From assembly GCA_013407085.1 (NCBI GenBank), contig JACCGJ010001805.1, positions 1-64,000 of the forward strand: 64,000 nt of DNA, written 5' to 3'. This DNA is from Atriophallophorus winterbourni (taxonomy: Eukaryota > Platyhelminthes > Trematoda > Plagiorchiida > Microphallidae). Both the position numbers and the translations under genes were made by a program. Shown here piece by piece: positions 12,740-22,920 of the stretch (position 1 is the stretch's first letter; each line of letters opens with the position of its first letter). The notes under the pieces are model-generated. The model was not told where the DNA came from. It made no database searches and saw nothing but the letters and a program-made list of their open reading frames with translations.

Positions 12740-12894
12740 TATTATATATATATAGTATAATGCCGCGATTAACAAAACAATAACATGTAACGAAACCGGA
12801 GGCAGACAAAACAGATTTTTTGTTTTATTTGTATATGTCATTCTTTTTTCAAAACAAAATTCTCTTGATGCTAGTTCATTATTATCGTCCCCAT
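12216..12894. other. intergenic region between RAD17 and the LTR element
   Basis: About 680 bp separate the RAD17 start codon (minus) from the left LTR (plus), so the two units diverge. The only clear feature is a TA microsatellite. Confidence 0.5.
12691..12756. repeat. (TA)n microsatellite
   Basis: Nearly uninterrupted TA dinucleotides with a few interruptions near the right end. Confidence 0.95.
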
Positions 12895-12953
12895 TGTCGT
12901 ATATCGCTGTCTGTTTGTCTTGTACTGTCTTTTATATTATAAACTCGTGACCA

Positions 12954-12961
12954 TATATAAA
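12954..12961 (+). promoter_or_regulatory. TATA box in the 5' LTR
   Basis: TATATAAA, with a pyrimidine-rich stretch and an initiator-like TTCAGCC about 25 bases downstream. A start near 12981 is inferred. The same box occurs in the 3' LTR at 15430-15437. Confidence 0.6.
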
Positions 12962-12996
12962 CGCATCCCTCTCCCTTTTCAGCCGTATATTGTATC

Positions 12997-13011
12997 AACA
13001 AGTTGTTTAAA
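12997..13011 (+). promoter_or_regulatory. candidate self-primer segment in the LTR
   Basis: AACAAGTTGTTTAAA is perfectly complementary over 15 nt to 13074-13088 just beyond the LTR. If transcription starts near the inferred site, it lies close to the 5' end of the RNA. Confidence 0.6.
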
Positions 13012-13073
13012 GCCCAAATCTCGGATCTTCTTACTCTCTACTTGTTGGGTTCTCTATAATCAATTCACCACAA

Positions 13074-13088
13074 TTTAAACAACTTGTT
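13074..13088 (+). promoter_or_regulatory. candidate primer binding site (self-complementary)
   Basis: TTTAAACAACTTGTT begins two bases after the 5' LTR and is the exact reverse complement of 12997-13011. There is no TGG directly after the LTR, as expected for a tRNA-primed element; the nearest TGG overlaps the start codon at 13093. This arrangement resembles the self-priming of Tf1. Confidence 0.6.
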
Positions 13089-13092
13089 ATCA

Positions 13093-15324
13093 ATGGATCG
13101 CTTTCTCAAACCAGACCGATTCGACATTGATCCTCATTCACCGGATGCTGGAGACCACTGGCAACACTGGTATAAAACATTTACGAACTTTCTCTCATCA
13201 ATCGATTCCCTGAATCCGAACAAGCTCGATACTCTAGTAAATTACGTCTCTCCATCTGTTTTCAAACACATCAATGAATGCCGAACGTTCGATGAGGCGT
13301 TGAGCATACTGGAAAATCTATACGTTCAACAGAAAAATGAAATCTTTGCTCGCCATGTATTATCAACATCCAGACAAGAAAGCGGTCAAAGTTTAGAGCA
13401 TTTTCTGCAAACTCTGAAGTCCCTATCTAAAGACTGTAATCTGAAATCAGTGAGTGCTGAGCAATACCGAGACGAACTAATTCGAGATGCTTTTATCGGC
13501 GGCTTGCAATCCAACCATATTCGGCAACGCTTGCTTGAGCAAAAATCACTAGATCTGAAAACGGCATTTCAGCTTTCTCGGCAGTTGGAGATGGCCCATC
13601 AACAGTCAGTGGTCTATGATAATGCACCTTCATCAATTTGTCATGCCTCAACGCAACCAGTACCTGATCATGTGGAGAAACCCAGCACGTCTCATGAGAC
13701 CGCATTTGCTGTAAGTAGTCAGAGTTGCTTTTTCTGCGGTTATACACGACATCCACGCACTAAATGTCCAGCAAAAGATGCTCTATGCAAATTATGTGGG
13801 AAGAAAGGTCACTTCCAGCGTGTGTGTCGATCTTCCCGACAGAAACCGGCTACGGCTGTGGTCGATAGTACTCTCTCAGCTGTTACGATTGCTGCAGCGC
13901 CACAGTCATTATCTAAAGCAGTCACACCACTTTCTGTTAATGGAGTTACACTGCACGCACTTGTCGATACCGGGAGCTCTGAAAGTTATGTATCCAAAGT
14001 CATTGTTCAAAAGCATAAGTGGCCCATTACGATGTCTCGTACTCAAATCACGATGGCTTCTACCTGCCTAACCAGCACTACCGATGGACACTGCTTTGTT
14101 TCGATAATTCATAAAGGTAATCGTTACCCTAACGTCAAGCTTTCGATATTACCCGATCTATGTTCAGACGTGTTACTTGGACACGACTTTCTAGCTCTCC
14201 ATGAAGGAGTTGTGATCCCATTCTCAGGTCAAAAGTCGACCTTTTCGCTATGCTCTCTCAGTGCTGCAAATGTAGTGCCACCAGCTTTGTTCGAAAATCT
14301 GAAGAAACTTCATGACTCCCTCTGCCATCCCGGTGTCACACGTATGATTCACTTCGCCCGTTCACGCAATTTACCTTATTCCGTTGACGATATAAAACGA
14401 ATGACCAGCTCATGTCGTGTTTGTGCTGAAGTCAAAGTTAAATTTTTCAAGCCTTCACACGTTCCCCTGATAAAAGCTACACAGCCGTTCGAGCGCCTGA
14501 GTATCGATTTCAAGGGACCTCTGCCGTCTGCTAATCGTAATCGGTTTTTACTTACGATCGTCGATGAATTTTCACGGTTTCCCTTTGCATACGCGTGCTC
14601 GGATACAACATCAACAACCGTTATTCAATGTCTCACTGATTTGTTCTCCATGTTCGGGACGCCATGCTATGTTCATTCTGACCGAGGATCTTCATTCATG
14701 TCGAACGAACTTTGTGATTTTCTTCACTCTAAAGGTGTAGCGACCAGCCATTCTACCTCGTACAATCCACAGTCGAATGGCCAAGTTGAACGCTTAAATG
14801 CTACTTTGTGGAAAAGTATACTTTTATCACTTAAGTCTAACGATCTTGAAGTGAAACATTGGGAAGCCGTACTACCAAACGCCCTTCATTCAATCAGATC
14901 TTTGTTATGTACCAGTACGAATGTTACGCCACATGAAAGGATGTTTCAACACAACCGAAGAGCGGCAACTGGCACATCCCTTCCCAGCTGGCTATTACAA
15001 ACAAACCGAGTGCTGATGCGCAATAATCTACGACGTAATAAATACGAGCCATTAGCAGAAGAGGTGGAACTGATTGAATGCAATCCAACTTACGCCAGGG
15101 TACGACTACTTAATGGTCAAGAACAGTCGGTGTCGCTGCGTCAACTCGCGCCCATTGGAGAGCAACATAATGCAATTGTTCCCGATGTCGATATTCTGTT
15201 AGAACCGCCAAACGACGAGCCTTCTGAAACTCCTTGCAATCAAGAACCTAACGAGAGTCTCACTGAACTTATTCGTCAACAACAACGCGTCCGACCGTAT
15301 GAGCTGAGGAGCGGTGCAATTTAA
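13093..15324 (+). CDS. Gag-protease-integrase polyprotein of a non-autonomous LTR element
   Basis: 743 codons from ATG at 13093 to TAA. Residues about 1-175 are a Gag-like capsid region. Two CX2CX4HX4C zinc knuckles lie at 212-225 and 232-245 and would bind RNA. The aspartic protease has DTGSS at 292-296 and VLLG at 360-363. Integrase follows directly: the HHCC zinc site uses H407, H412, C441 and C444, and the D,D35E triad is D472, D530, E566 (NPQSNGQVERLN). An autonomous Ty3/gypsy element would have about 500 residues of RT and RNase H between residues about 393 and 405; here they are cleanly absent with the frame kept. All catalytic residues of the remaining domains are intact. An in-frame TTG at 13084 is not needed as a start. 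Confidence 0.93.
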   Translation: MDRFLKPDRFDIDPHSPDAGDHWQHWYKTFTNFLSSIDSLNPNKLDTLVNYVSPSVFKHINECRTFDEALSILENLYVQQKNEIFARHVLSTSRQESGQSLEHFLQTLKSLSKDCNLKSVSAEQYRDELIRDAFIGGLQSNHIRQRLLEQKSLDLKTAFQLSRQLEMAHQQSVVYDNAPSSICHASTQPVPDHVEKPSTSHETAFAVSSQSCFFCGYTRHPRTKCPAKDALCKLCGKKGHFQRVCRSSRQKPATAVVDSTLSAVTIAAAPQSLSKAVTPLSVNGVTLHALVDTGSSESYVSKVIVQKHKWPITMSRTQITMASTCLTSTTDGHCFVSIIHKGNRYPNVKLSILPDLCSDVLLGHDFLALHEGVVIPFSGQKSTFSLCSLSAANVVPPALFENLKKLHDSLCHPGVTRMIHFARSRNLPYSVDDIKRMTSSCRVCAEVKVKFFKPSHVPLIKATQPFERLSIDFKGPLPSANRNRFLLTIVDEFSRFPFAYACSDTTSTTVIQCLTDLFSMFGTPCYVHSDRGSSFMSNELCDFLHSKGVATSHSTSYNPQSNGQVERLNATLWKSILLSLKSNDLEVKHWEAVLPNALHSIRSLLCTSTNVTPHERMFQHNRRAATGTSLPSWLLQTNRVLMRNNLRRNKYEPLAEEVELIECNPTYARVRLLNGQEQSVSLRQLAPIGEQHNAIVPDVDILLEPPNDEPSETPCNQEPNESLTELIRQQQRVRPYELRSGAI

Positions 15325-15357
15325 CAAGTCAAAACTACTGACAGTTATCATTTTTTC

Positions 15358-15370
15358 GAGGCGGGGAGAA
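15358..15370 (+). promoter_or_regulatory. polypurine tract
   Basis: GAGGCGGGGAGAA directly abuts the 3' LTR, the normal place for the plus-strand primer of an LTR retrotransposon. Confidence 0.85.
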
Positions 15371-15548
15371 TGTCGTATATCGCTGTCTGTTTGTCTTGTA
15401 CTGTCTTTTATATTATAAACTCGTGACCATATATAAACGCATCCCTCTCCCTTTTCAGCCGTATATTGTATCAACAAGTTGTTTAAAGCCCAAATCTCGG
15501 ATCTTCTTACTCTCTACTTGTTGGGTTCTCTATAATCAATTCACCACA
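15371..15548 (+). repeat. 3' LTR, 178 bp
   Basis: Identical to 12895-13072 by eye and followed by the target duplication CCCAT (15549-15553). Confidence 0.95.
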
Positions 15549-15842
15549 CCCATTGCGTCACGCCACGCATTCTCCCCTACTCTCTTAAAATATCCAGACA
15601 CGCATACCCATCCAATCTTAGCTAGATCAAGAACAAGCATTTTCAACCCACGCTTCAACTTTAATTACTGATCACCAGCTTTTTCAAGATCTTTGGAAAG
15701 GCTGAGCGATGACGATTCCAGAAATCGTGCACTTATTACAGGCAGAGATGAAGTGTTAGTGTCTATTGCTAGTGTATGACTTTACTTTTACTTTTGTGCG
15801 ACTATCTCCTCCTGGAGGGTGAGTCGGCTTTAAAGAAGGTCT

Positions 15843-16842
15843 NNNNNNNNNNNNNNNNNNNNNNNNNNNNNNNNNNNNNNNNNNNNNNNNNNNNNNNNNN
15901 NNNNNNNNNNNNNNNNNNNNNNNNNNNNNNNNNNNNNNNNNNNNNNNNNNNNNNNNNNNNNNNNNNNNNNNNNNNNNNNNNNNNNNNNNNNNNNNNNNNN
16001 NNNNNNNNNNNNNNNNNNNNNNNNNNNNNNNNNNNNNNNNNNNNNNNNNNNNNNNNNNNNNNNNNNNNNNNNNNNNNNNNNNNNNNNNNNNNNNNNNNNN
16101 NNNNNNNNNNNNNNNNNNNNNNNNNNNNNNNNNNNNNNNNNNNNNNNNNNNNNNNNNNNNNNNNNNNNNNNNNNNNNNNNNNNNNNNNNNNNNNNNNNNN
16201 NNNNNNNNNNNNNNNNNNNNNNNNNNNNNNNNNNNNNNNNNNNNNNNNNNNNNNNNNNNNNNNNNNNNNNNNNNNNNNNNNNNNNNNNNNNNNNNNNNNN
16301 NNNNNNNNNNNNNNNNNNNNNNNNNNNNNNNNNNNNNNNNNNNNNNNNNNNNNNNNNNNNNNNNNNNNNNNNNNNNNNNNNNNNNNNNNNNNNNNNNNNN
16401 NNNNNNNNNNNNNNNNNNNNNNNNNNNNNNNNNNNNNNNNNNNNNNNNNNNNNNNNNNNNNNNNNNNNNNNNNNNNNNNNNNNNNNNNNNNNNNNNNNNN
16501 NNNNNNNNNNNNNNNNNNNNNNNNNNNNNNNNNNNNNNNNNNNNNNNNNNNNNNNNNNNNNNNNNNNNNNNNNNNNNNNNNNNNNNNNNNNNNNNNNNNN
16601 NNNNNNNNNNNNNNNNNNNNNNNNNNNNNNNNNNNNNNNNNNNNNNNNNNNNNNNNNNNNNNNNNNNNNNNNNNNNNNNNNNNNNNNNNNNNNNNNNNNN
16701 NNNNNNNNNNNNNNNNNNNNNNNNNNNNNNNNNNNNNNNNNNNNNNNNNNNNNNNNNNNNNNNNNNNNNNNNNNNNNNNNNNNNNNNNNNNNNNNNNNNN
16801 NNNNNNNNNNNNNNNNNNNNNNNNNNNNNNNNNNNNNNNNNN
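15843..16842. other. assembly gap of 1,000 N
   Basis: Exactly 1,000 N, probably a scaffolding gap of fixed or estimated size. LINE sequence begins right after it. Confidence 0.99.
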
Positions 16843-17390
16843 GCGACCCTTGGAGAGGGTACAGAGGGGTACTAAGCTGGTTTTTAAAATGCGCCGACTC
16901 GCGTACGAGGATAAGAGGAGCTTGCTGAAACTCTATTCCCTAGAACTTCGAAGAGAGATATGACCTGCTCCTGACACGCCGTATTCTTCTCGGTCAATAT
17001 GGAGACGAGTTCCTCCAGTACTTCCGATTAGTAGGTAAGTCGAGGACTCGGGGACATGACTTTAAGATGCAGAAGCCTAAAAGGCTGAAGCTGAATAATG
17101 CGAGCACGCTATCCACGCGGGTGGTGAACACTTGGAACTCTCTATCGAAAGGGCTCCTTTCTCTACCATCTGAACAGCTATTCAAAAGCGCGTTGGATCA
17201 GCATTTGTTGAGACGGATGGACTTGATCTCCGGAGTGATATAGTGGTGTTCCTCTACTCTCAGGGTTTGCCTTGTCAGCAGAAGTCACCCATGTCTATTA
17301 CTGTGATGAAGCTTAAACGCGATTTTATCCCATCTGCTTTCGATTCAGAAGAAGAGATGGAAATAAGTGGTATACTTACGAAAGCAATAT
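16843..17390 (+). mobile_element. LINE 3' coding fragment
   Basis: Frames include LERVQRGTKLVFKMRRLAYEDK and, after shifts, VNTWNSLSKG and LFKSALDQHLLRRMD, the C-terminal end of a CR1-like LINE polyprotein. The same end occurs on the minus strand at 59884-60400 (INTWKSLPKK, LFKTALDQNLWRRM). It is broken and truncated by the assembly gap. Confidence 0.75.
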
Positions 17391-17991
17391 GATAAATACG
17401 CATATATCCCTTATTCGGCGGAATACCACCGATTTCTACATATTTCTGACAGAGTTAGTATTTCATATCCCCGGAGCATATTTTTTGTATGAGAGGGAGA
17501 AGCAAAACTCGATTTACTATAAACCAGATACAGTACTGTGCAAAGAGAACCACTGTCTTAACATCTGGTAAAATTGATAACCAATTTCTTTCAAAAAAAA
17601 TAAGACAGTTTATGATTTGGTAGTCAACACTGAATCAAATTTTCAGCAAACAACACAGAAAAATGTAAGCACTAACAAACCACCCGAAAACCATGTTAAA
17701 TTTCACAAAGCGCGCACTTTCACTTCAAGTTCAAGTTCAAGTTCAAGTTGCACATGGCTGAAGGTTGCTAATAGCCAATCACGCGCCAATATTTCCTTCG
17801 ACGGTATGTGATTGAGCACCCGGCACTTTAATAAGGAGTATACAGTTCGTACGTTTCACACGTTCTTGTTTCCGGATATCTGGAAAGTAAGGCAGGGGTT
17901 CTCTTCACCATCATGTTGAAAGGTCATCTATTCAAGAAACAATGTAATAATATGCGTGAACAATGTATGATTTATAAAATCACTACCATAA
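17391..17991. other. no gene seen; short hexamer repeat
   Basis: AT-rich sequence with no recognisable coding motif. It contains four copies of TTCAAG at about 17724-17749. Confidence 0.4.
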
Positions 17992-18070
17992 TCGGATCAA
18001 AGTGAAGCACAGACATAGATTGCATGTGGACTAATATGCTGTCAGGTTGCCCAGGCCTAGACAGATATGA
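17992..18070 (+). repeat. short interspersed repeat, SINE-like 3' block
   Basis: Matches 8821-8902 with only scattered differences and an identical CTGTCAGGTTGCCCAGGCCT run, followed by ATAAAAATG. The A-rich end points to an RNA-mediated repeat. Confidence 0.55.
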
Positions 18071-18089
18071 GATAAAAATGTAACAATAC

Positions 18090-18800
18090 GTTTTTTTTAT
18101 TTTTATTTATTTTATTAGACAATGTGCGGGAATATAGTAGGCCATTTAGTGTCTAATTCAACACATTTGGGAGGTTTACTATAAAATCTGTAGCTGGTTT
18201 CAGAAGTTGACCACACAGTTGCTGAAAAAGTGCTCATGTGCCAGCAACCTGGGCCTACTCTAAAGTTTCATAGAATTACCTCCTGTAGCTGCTTTAGGGG
18301 AAAGTTTAAGAAATTCAGTGAGATTATCACCCGTAAGACGCTTCAGAATCTTGAAGGCTTCTATTAGGTCACCTCACAGCCGCCGTCTCTTTAGTGAGAA
18401 CAGATCGGGGTCCTTGAGTCTTGCCTCATAGGTTTTACTTGTCTGACCCTCAACTATCTTAGTCGCGAGGCGCTGGATCCTTTCAAGACATGCAAAATCT
18501 TTTTTTGTGTACGGTGACAAGGATTGAATTCAGTATTCCAAGTGAGACTGCACGACTACTTTGTATAAGGAAATGAAGGTTGAAGGTTTTCGGCATGACA
18601 ACGTTAAGCGCAGTCTGAACCATTATCTGCGAGCCTTGTTTGCAGCTTCGGCACATTGAGTAGCCCACTTTAAATTCTCCTGTTATATTAATACCGAGAT
18701 CCTCCACTTTCTGAGCAGCAGCTATTCTGATAGTTTCTTTGCCGACTTTTAGTGGAGTTGTCGCTAAACCAGTCGTCAGAACGCAGCTCTTGTGTACATC
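18090..18800 (-). mobile_element. CR1-like LINE fragment A (3' end)
   Basis: The minus strand reads VEDLGINIT, then HLEY...IQSLSPYTKKDFACLERIQRLATKIVEG, YEARLKDPDLFSLKRRRL, and GDLIEAFKILKRLTGDN, the characteristic C-terminus of a CR1-like LINE. It ends in a T-rich run at 18090-18117, the poly-A side of the element. Stops interrupt it. Confidence 0.8.
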
Positions 18801-19099
18801 ATTTCAGTTTGCACAACACAGTATGTGGCAAACGAGCTAATCTAGCGTCAAGAATTACTGTCACTGCAAAGTTGCAGAAAAGCACCCACCACTGTCGCAC
18901 GTTTTTTTGTCCGTTTAAAATCCTCGACGATAACAACGACAAGAGATCATCCGGATTATTGTTAAGAAGCACAGCATTGTAACCGATGCTGGAAAAGGAC
19001 AACAAGTTTTTCTTCGGAATGGTGAGTGGTCAGCTGAAGAATCGGTTGTAAAAACAGAAATCTCTAGCATTTAATTTCTTTATGCGATAACGCTTAGAA

Positions 19100-20290
19100 A
19101 GTTGACCTATCTAAGCTTGCATAGCAATTCGGGAGAGCATTCAAGAAATAACTTACCAAGGTTGCGGTCCAATCCCTGCTTGAAACTCAGGACTGTTCCA
19201 GAAATTAACCAGTTTAATGCTGTAAAAGTGTCTAGCCGACATCTATTTTCAACACGTTTAAGTGAATGACCGCGGATGCCCAACTCTGGGCCTAAGGTAA
19301 AGAAGTGGCTCATTAGAACGCCACTTAACCCATTCAAGATCACAAAAACTTTCCATTGAATCATCTCTTAAAGACGGTGCTTAAGGGAGAAAAGATCCAG
19401 AGACTTCAGGTGAGCAACGTTATGTTTCCCTATCTGACCATCAATAATTCGAGTTGTGAGACGCTGTACGCTTTTTGTCGAACGGTGTCCTTTTTGTAGT
19501 GAGGGCCCCAAGCCCGGATACGATATTTTAGATGAGGCTGAACTAATGCCTTCTAAATGGGCAGGAATACATGAGGTTATTGGTCGATAGCACAGACTTC
19601 AGCCAATAAATTTCATTGCTCGTAGGCGGGGCTGTAGCAGCACATTTGTCAGACCTAACCAGTACTCCCAAATTCTCGAGACTTTGTGCGGCGTTCATAG
19701 TGAGACAATTTCCCGACACCTAGACTAAAATTTTATGAAACAGTGCTGACAAGAGTTTGCTCTTATTAAAGTTCAGTGGGAGTTCCCAATAGTATTTCCA
19801 GTTTCAGACAATGTCGTAGATCAAGGTATGTTCCTTAGTTGATCAGATGAATGTAGAATCATTCACGAAAATAAAGCATAGATACTTGAAGGCAGAAGAC
19901 AAGTCATGAATTAAGAGAACTGAGCACAAAAACTTGACGTACCCCATTGATAATGTAGATTTTGTTAGACAACTTGGACCTTACCCAAACTCTGAATGAC
20001 CGTCCTCTAAAGAATGCTTTCATCCAAGCAATTAGACTACCCTATATGCGTTTTGGTGCAAGCTTGATCACTAGGAGTTGGTCGAAGGCCTTGCTAATAT
20101 CTAGGTAGAAGGCTTCTACTGGCTCCCCCTCGTCCAACCATTTAGTGTCAGTATTGAGAATTTTTGTTTGTCATGATCTACCCTTTCGAAAGTTTTATGC
20201 TGATTTACACTCAGTTCAGAATAACTACAAAGATTGTTACGTTTTTGATATTTAGCTAATATTGCATCCGGATATGTTTCCCACGATATT
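19100..20290 (-). mobile_element. CR1-like LINE fragment B
   Basis: A second copy of the same family on the same strand. It contains HLKYRIRAWGPHYKKD, FTLGPELGIRGHSLKRVENRCRLD and an upstream reverse-transcriptase part ending near SYSELSVNQHKTFERVD. Bases about 19770-20240 align closely with 23826-24300. Confidence 0.8.
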
Positions 20291-20300
20291 GGCCAACCGA

Positions 20301-20331
20301 ATATAATAATGATAATAATAATGATAATATA

Positions 20332-20364
<33 letters not shown>

Positions 20365-20366
20365 TG
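20301..20366. repeat. (AAT)n microsatellite
   Basis: ATA/AAT trinucleotide run with a few GAT and ATAT interruptions. Confidence 0.95.
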
Positions 20367-20724
20367 TATATTCTTGGATAAACCAAGTCATGCCATGCAT
20401 GATCATATTGAGAGAGAAGACGAAGGCTTCACAGAAGTTCGTATGGCAGCTCACTTCCAATAAAGACCAACATAGGTTAGTCGTCCATATATTTAGGCAT
20501 GGAATGTAAAAGGGAATAACCTTGGAAAATAGCACATTAAAAGCGCGTCGAGAACTCGATGGACCAATGAGAATGAAGGGCGAAATGCGATGAACAAATG
20601 CGGAAAATACAAAAGTATAAAAATGGTTTTCGCGCCAAATAATTCAAATATATGTGTACATAGTGTCATAATAGAGTCGTAATATCTTTAAAGATATTGA
20701 GTTTTTAGGAAAATAAACGTCTTT
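20367..20724 (-). other. probable LTR or flank of the dead Ty3 element
   Basis: On the minus strand this follows the purine tract at the end of the Ty3 pol remnant, where a 3' LTR should lie. I found no second copy in the window to prove it. Confidence 0.3.
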
Positions 20725-20752
20725 TCCCATGACCTCCCTTTTTAAAAGTGAC

Positions 20753-21022
20753 TTAGTACCGACAGAGCTTGGAGTTCACCTGAAGTGGTACGACCGTCTT
20801 GCGTCTTCGGTTAGTCCATCGTCGGGGTTCAAGTGCGTGATCGGGAGCGTTATTGTCAGGTGGTATTTCAGCCGAAGGAGGTGGGAGCTGGAAGGTATCG
20901 AATAGAAGATCCAATGGAAGATTCACTGGTTCCGCAGGTTCTAACTCCGACCGTCCTTCTCTTGGTCTCAATTGATTAAGATGGCGTATCCAAATGTCGT
21001 TTCCAACTTGGATGTCGAACAT
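20753..21022 (-). pseudogene. C-terminal tail of Ty3 pol
   Basis: Encodes VGNDIWIRHLNQLRPR, the end of the integrase C-terminal domain, then a proline- and asparagine-rich tail. A short frame break separates it from the integrase at 21077. Confidence 0.7.
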
Positions 21023-21076
21023 GAAGCTATCTCTCCGACATACAACCTAGCCCTCGACCCATGGGTTTCTTCGTTG

Positions 21077-22057
21077 TCAATATTCGCGAGCATAAACGCT
21101 TGATCCCACTTTGAAGCTCCTCTGACTGAGATGCTGTTGAATATGAGTTAGTGGTGGCTTCGGGATCATTGCGTGAATGACTATCCGAATTTTTCTACCC
21201 ATTAGTGCCTTTGCTGGCGTTTGACTATTCATTAAGGATTCAAGTGGGGTCGTCCGGTAGACTAACAGAAATCGTCGCAATTTGTCGACAGTAGTCCCCT
21301 CGAATCGAGACTTGAGCATTGCTCTTTTGAATGTGTCGACAAACCTCTCTGCTTGTCCGTTCGATTGGGGATGGTAGATCGGAGTCCGAATATGCTCCAT
21401 TGCATTCTTCTTACAGAATTCTGCAAAATACGCTGATGTGAATTGGGATCCATAATCTGAGACAATGGTGTCGGGAACTCCGTGTGGGCTGAATAACGAA
21501 GTGAGTGCTCCGATTATGATCGAACTTGTGGCAGAAGAGAGTAGGACGATTTCTGGCCATTTCAAATAAGCGTCCACCAAGACTAAGTATGTGGTTCCGT
21601 TGAGTGGGCCGGCGAATTCAATATGGATACGCGACCGAGGGTTCTCAGGTCCAGGCCACGGAATCAGTGTTGCGTGAGCAGGAAGTTTTGCCGCTTGTTG
21701 ACAAATGGTACAGCGCCTGACAAACTCGGTAATATTAGCGTCTATTCCTGGCCAGTAGGCAAAACATCGGGCTATTGCTTTTATCCGATTGAGCCCCGGG
21801 TGTCCAGCATGAAATTGACGTAATACCCGTTGACGCAAAGCAGTGGGAATAACGACTCGAGCACCAAACATGAGACAGTCATCCACGATTGATACGGATT
21901 TGCGTCTTTGGAACAGTTGATTGCCAGTCAATTTTGGTGCTAGCCTAGGCCAGCAAGATTGAACATATCTGATTGCTTCTGGAAGAACCTTGTCGTCGTT
22001 CAGTGTCCTCTTGATATCTGCGACTGTCACCGGGAGATTTTGGACTGCTGTGGTCAA
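21077..22057 (-). pseudogene. Ty3/gypsy integrase
   Basis: 326 codons. It has the HHCC zinc site (HAGHPG ... CTICQ), then IHIEFAGPL, IVSDYGSQF and HPQSNGQAERFVDTFK. The first catalytic aspartate is Glu (EFAGPL rather than DFAGPL), so activity is doubtful even where the frame is open. Confidence 0.88.
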
Positions 22058-22209
22058 CTAATCGAGTACATACTGCTCAGTAGATGTAGCTGCAATCACC
22101 ACGTCCACGTCATTGTCTGTTTCGTTTGAGAGTAGACGGGATAGGGCGTCTGCTTGACCAAAATATTCTGTTCTGCGTTATTGAATCTGGAAATCGTAAC
22201 CAAGGATAG

Positions 22210-22920
22210 TCAGGGCCCAACTTTGGAGAGGATTAGCTGAAAGAACAGGGATACTTTTTTTGATCCAAATACCGAAATGAGCGGCTTGTGGTCAGTCGGA
22301 AGGGTGAAACTTGGACCGTAGATCAACTTGTGAAACCGTTTGACTGCGAACACGAGGGCCAACGCTTCTTTTTCTATTCGGCCGTACTTCTTCTCTGCTG
22401 GTGTCAGTGTTCGTGATGAATGCATGATTGCTTTCTTCGTTCCGTCAGGAAACTTGTGAGAGATAACAGCACCAACGCCATGGTTAGAAGCATCAGCGGC
22501 TACGACGATTGATAATACCGGATCGTAATGCGTCAGCAGCAGCTCGGAACTCAGAATTGTTTTCACTGTGACGAAAGAATCTTCGCAATCGGGTGACCAG
22601 TTCCATACCACGTCTTTCTGGGGAAGGCTGTTGAGCGGTGCACGAACATTGTGTAGTGACGGCAAGAAAGCGCTATAGTAACTTACCAGTCCAAGAAATG
22701 AACGAAGCGTAGAAGCATCTGTGGGTGCTAGCATTCGTTGAATGGCTTGGATATTTACTGGATCAGGATGACGACCAGAAGCATGGAAGATAAAATTGAA
22801 GGTATTTAATGGATTCCAGGTAAAACTGGCATTTTTCTGTACGAAGCCGGAGATCGCTGTCTCGTATCCTTTGTAGAATACCTTCCGTACGAGACTGTTA
22901 CTCACCCTGATTTCGCCCAA
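22210..22920 (-). pseudogene. Ty3/gypsy RT thumb and RNase H
   Basis: Contains RSFLGLVSYYSAFLPSLHN (RT connection), then VVAADASNHGVGAVISHKFPDG (RNase H core), KKYGRIEKEALALVFAVKRF and TDHKPLISVFG. The frame breaks on both sides. Confidence 0.88.

Larger units (their letters stand above)
12895..13072 (+). repeat. 5' LTR, 178 bp
   Basis: TGTCGTATATCG...TTCACCACA. It contains a TATA box (TATATAAA, 12954-12961) and an initiator-like TTCAGCC near 12978. Its partner starts at 15371, 2,476 bp downstream, with no differences that I can see. Confidence 0.95.
12895..15548 (+). mobile_element. complete LTR retrotransposon lacking RT and RNase H
   Basis: A 2,654-bp element bounded by two 178-bp direct repeats (12895-13072 and 15371-15548) that I read as identical. 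Both start TG and end CA. The 5-bp duplication CCCAT lies at 12890-12894 and 15549-15553. Inside is one uninterrupted ORF (13093-15324) encoding Gag, zinc knuckles, aspartic protease and integrase. No reverse transcriptase or RNase H lies between protease and integrase, or anywhere else in the element. Integrase sequence and domain order place it near Ty3/gypsy, CsRn1-like elements of flukes. Identical LTRs and an open ORF imply recent transposition, with RT supplied by a full-length relative. It points away from RAD17. Confidence 0.93.

Noticed and set aside
13084..13092. Earlier in-frame TTG as start of the Gag-protease-integrase ORF
   Set aside because: It overlaps the candidate primer site and a good ATG follows at 13093.
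13093..13110. tRNA-type primer site starting at the TGG in the start codon
   Set aside because: It is 20 bases from the LTR, and I recognise no tRNA end there. The self-complementary site next to the LTR explains priming better.
13493..13756. 87-codon minus-strand frame inside the LTR element
   Set aside because: Shadow of the polyprotein, with no motif.
15776..16963. 395-codon plus-strand frame
   Set aside because: It is mostly the 1,000-N gap. Only its last 39 codons are real LINE coding.
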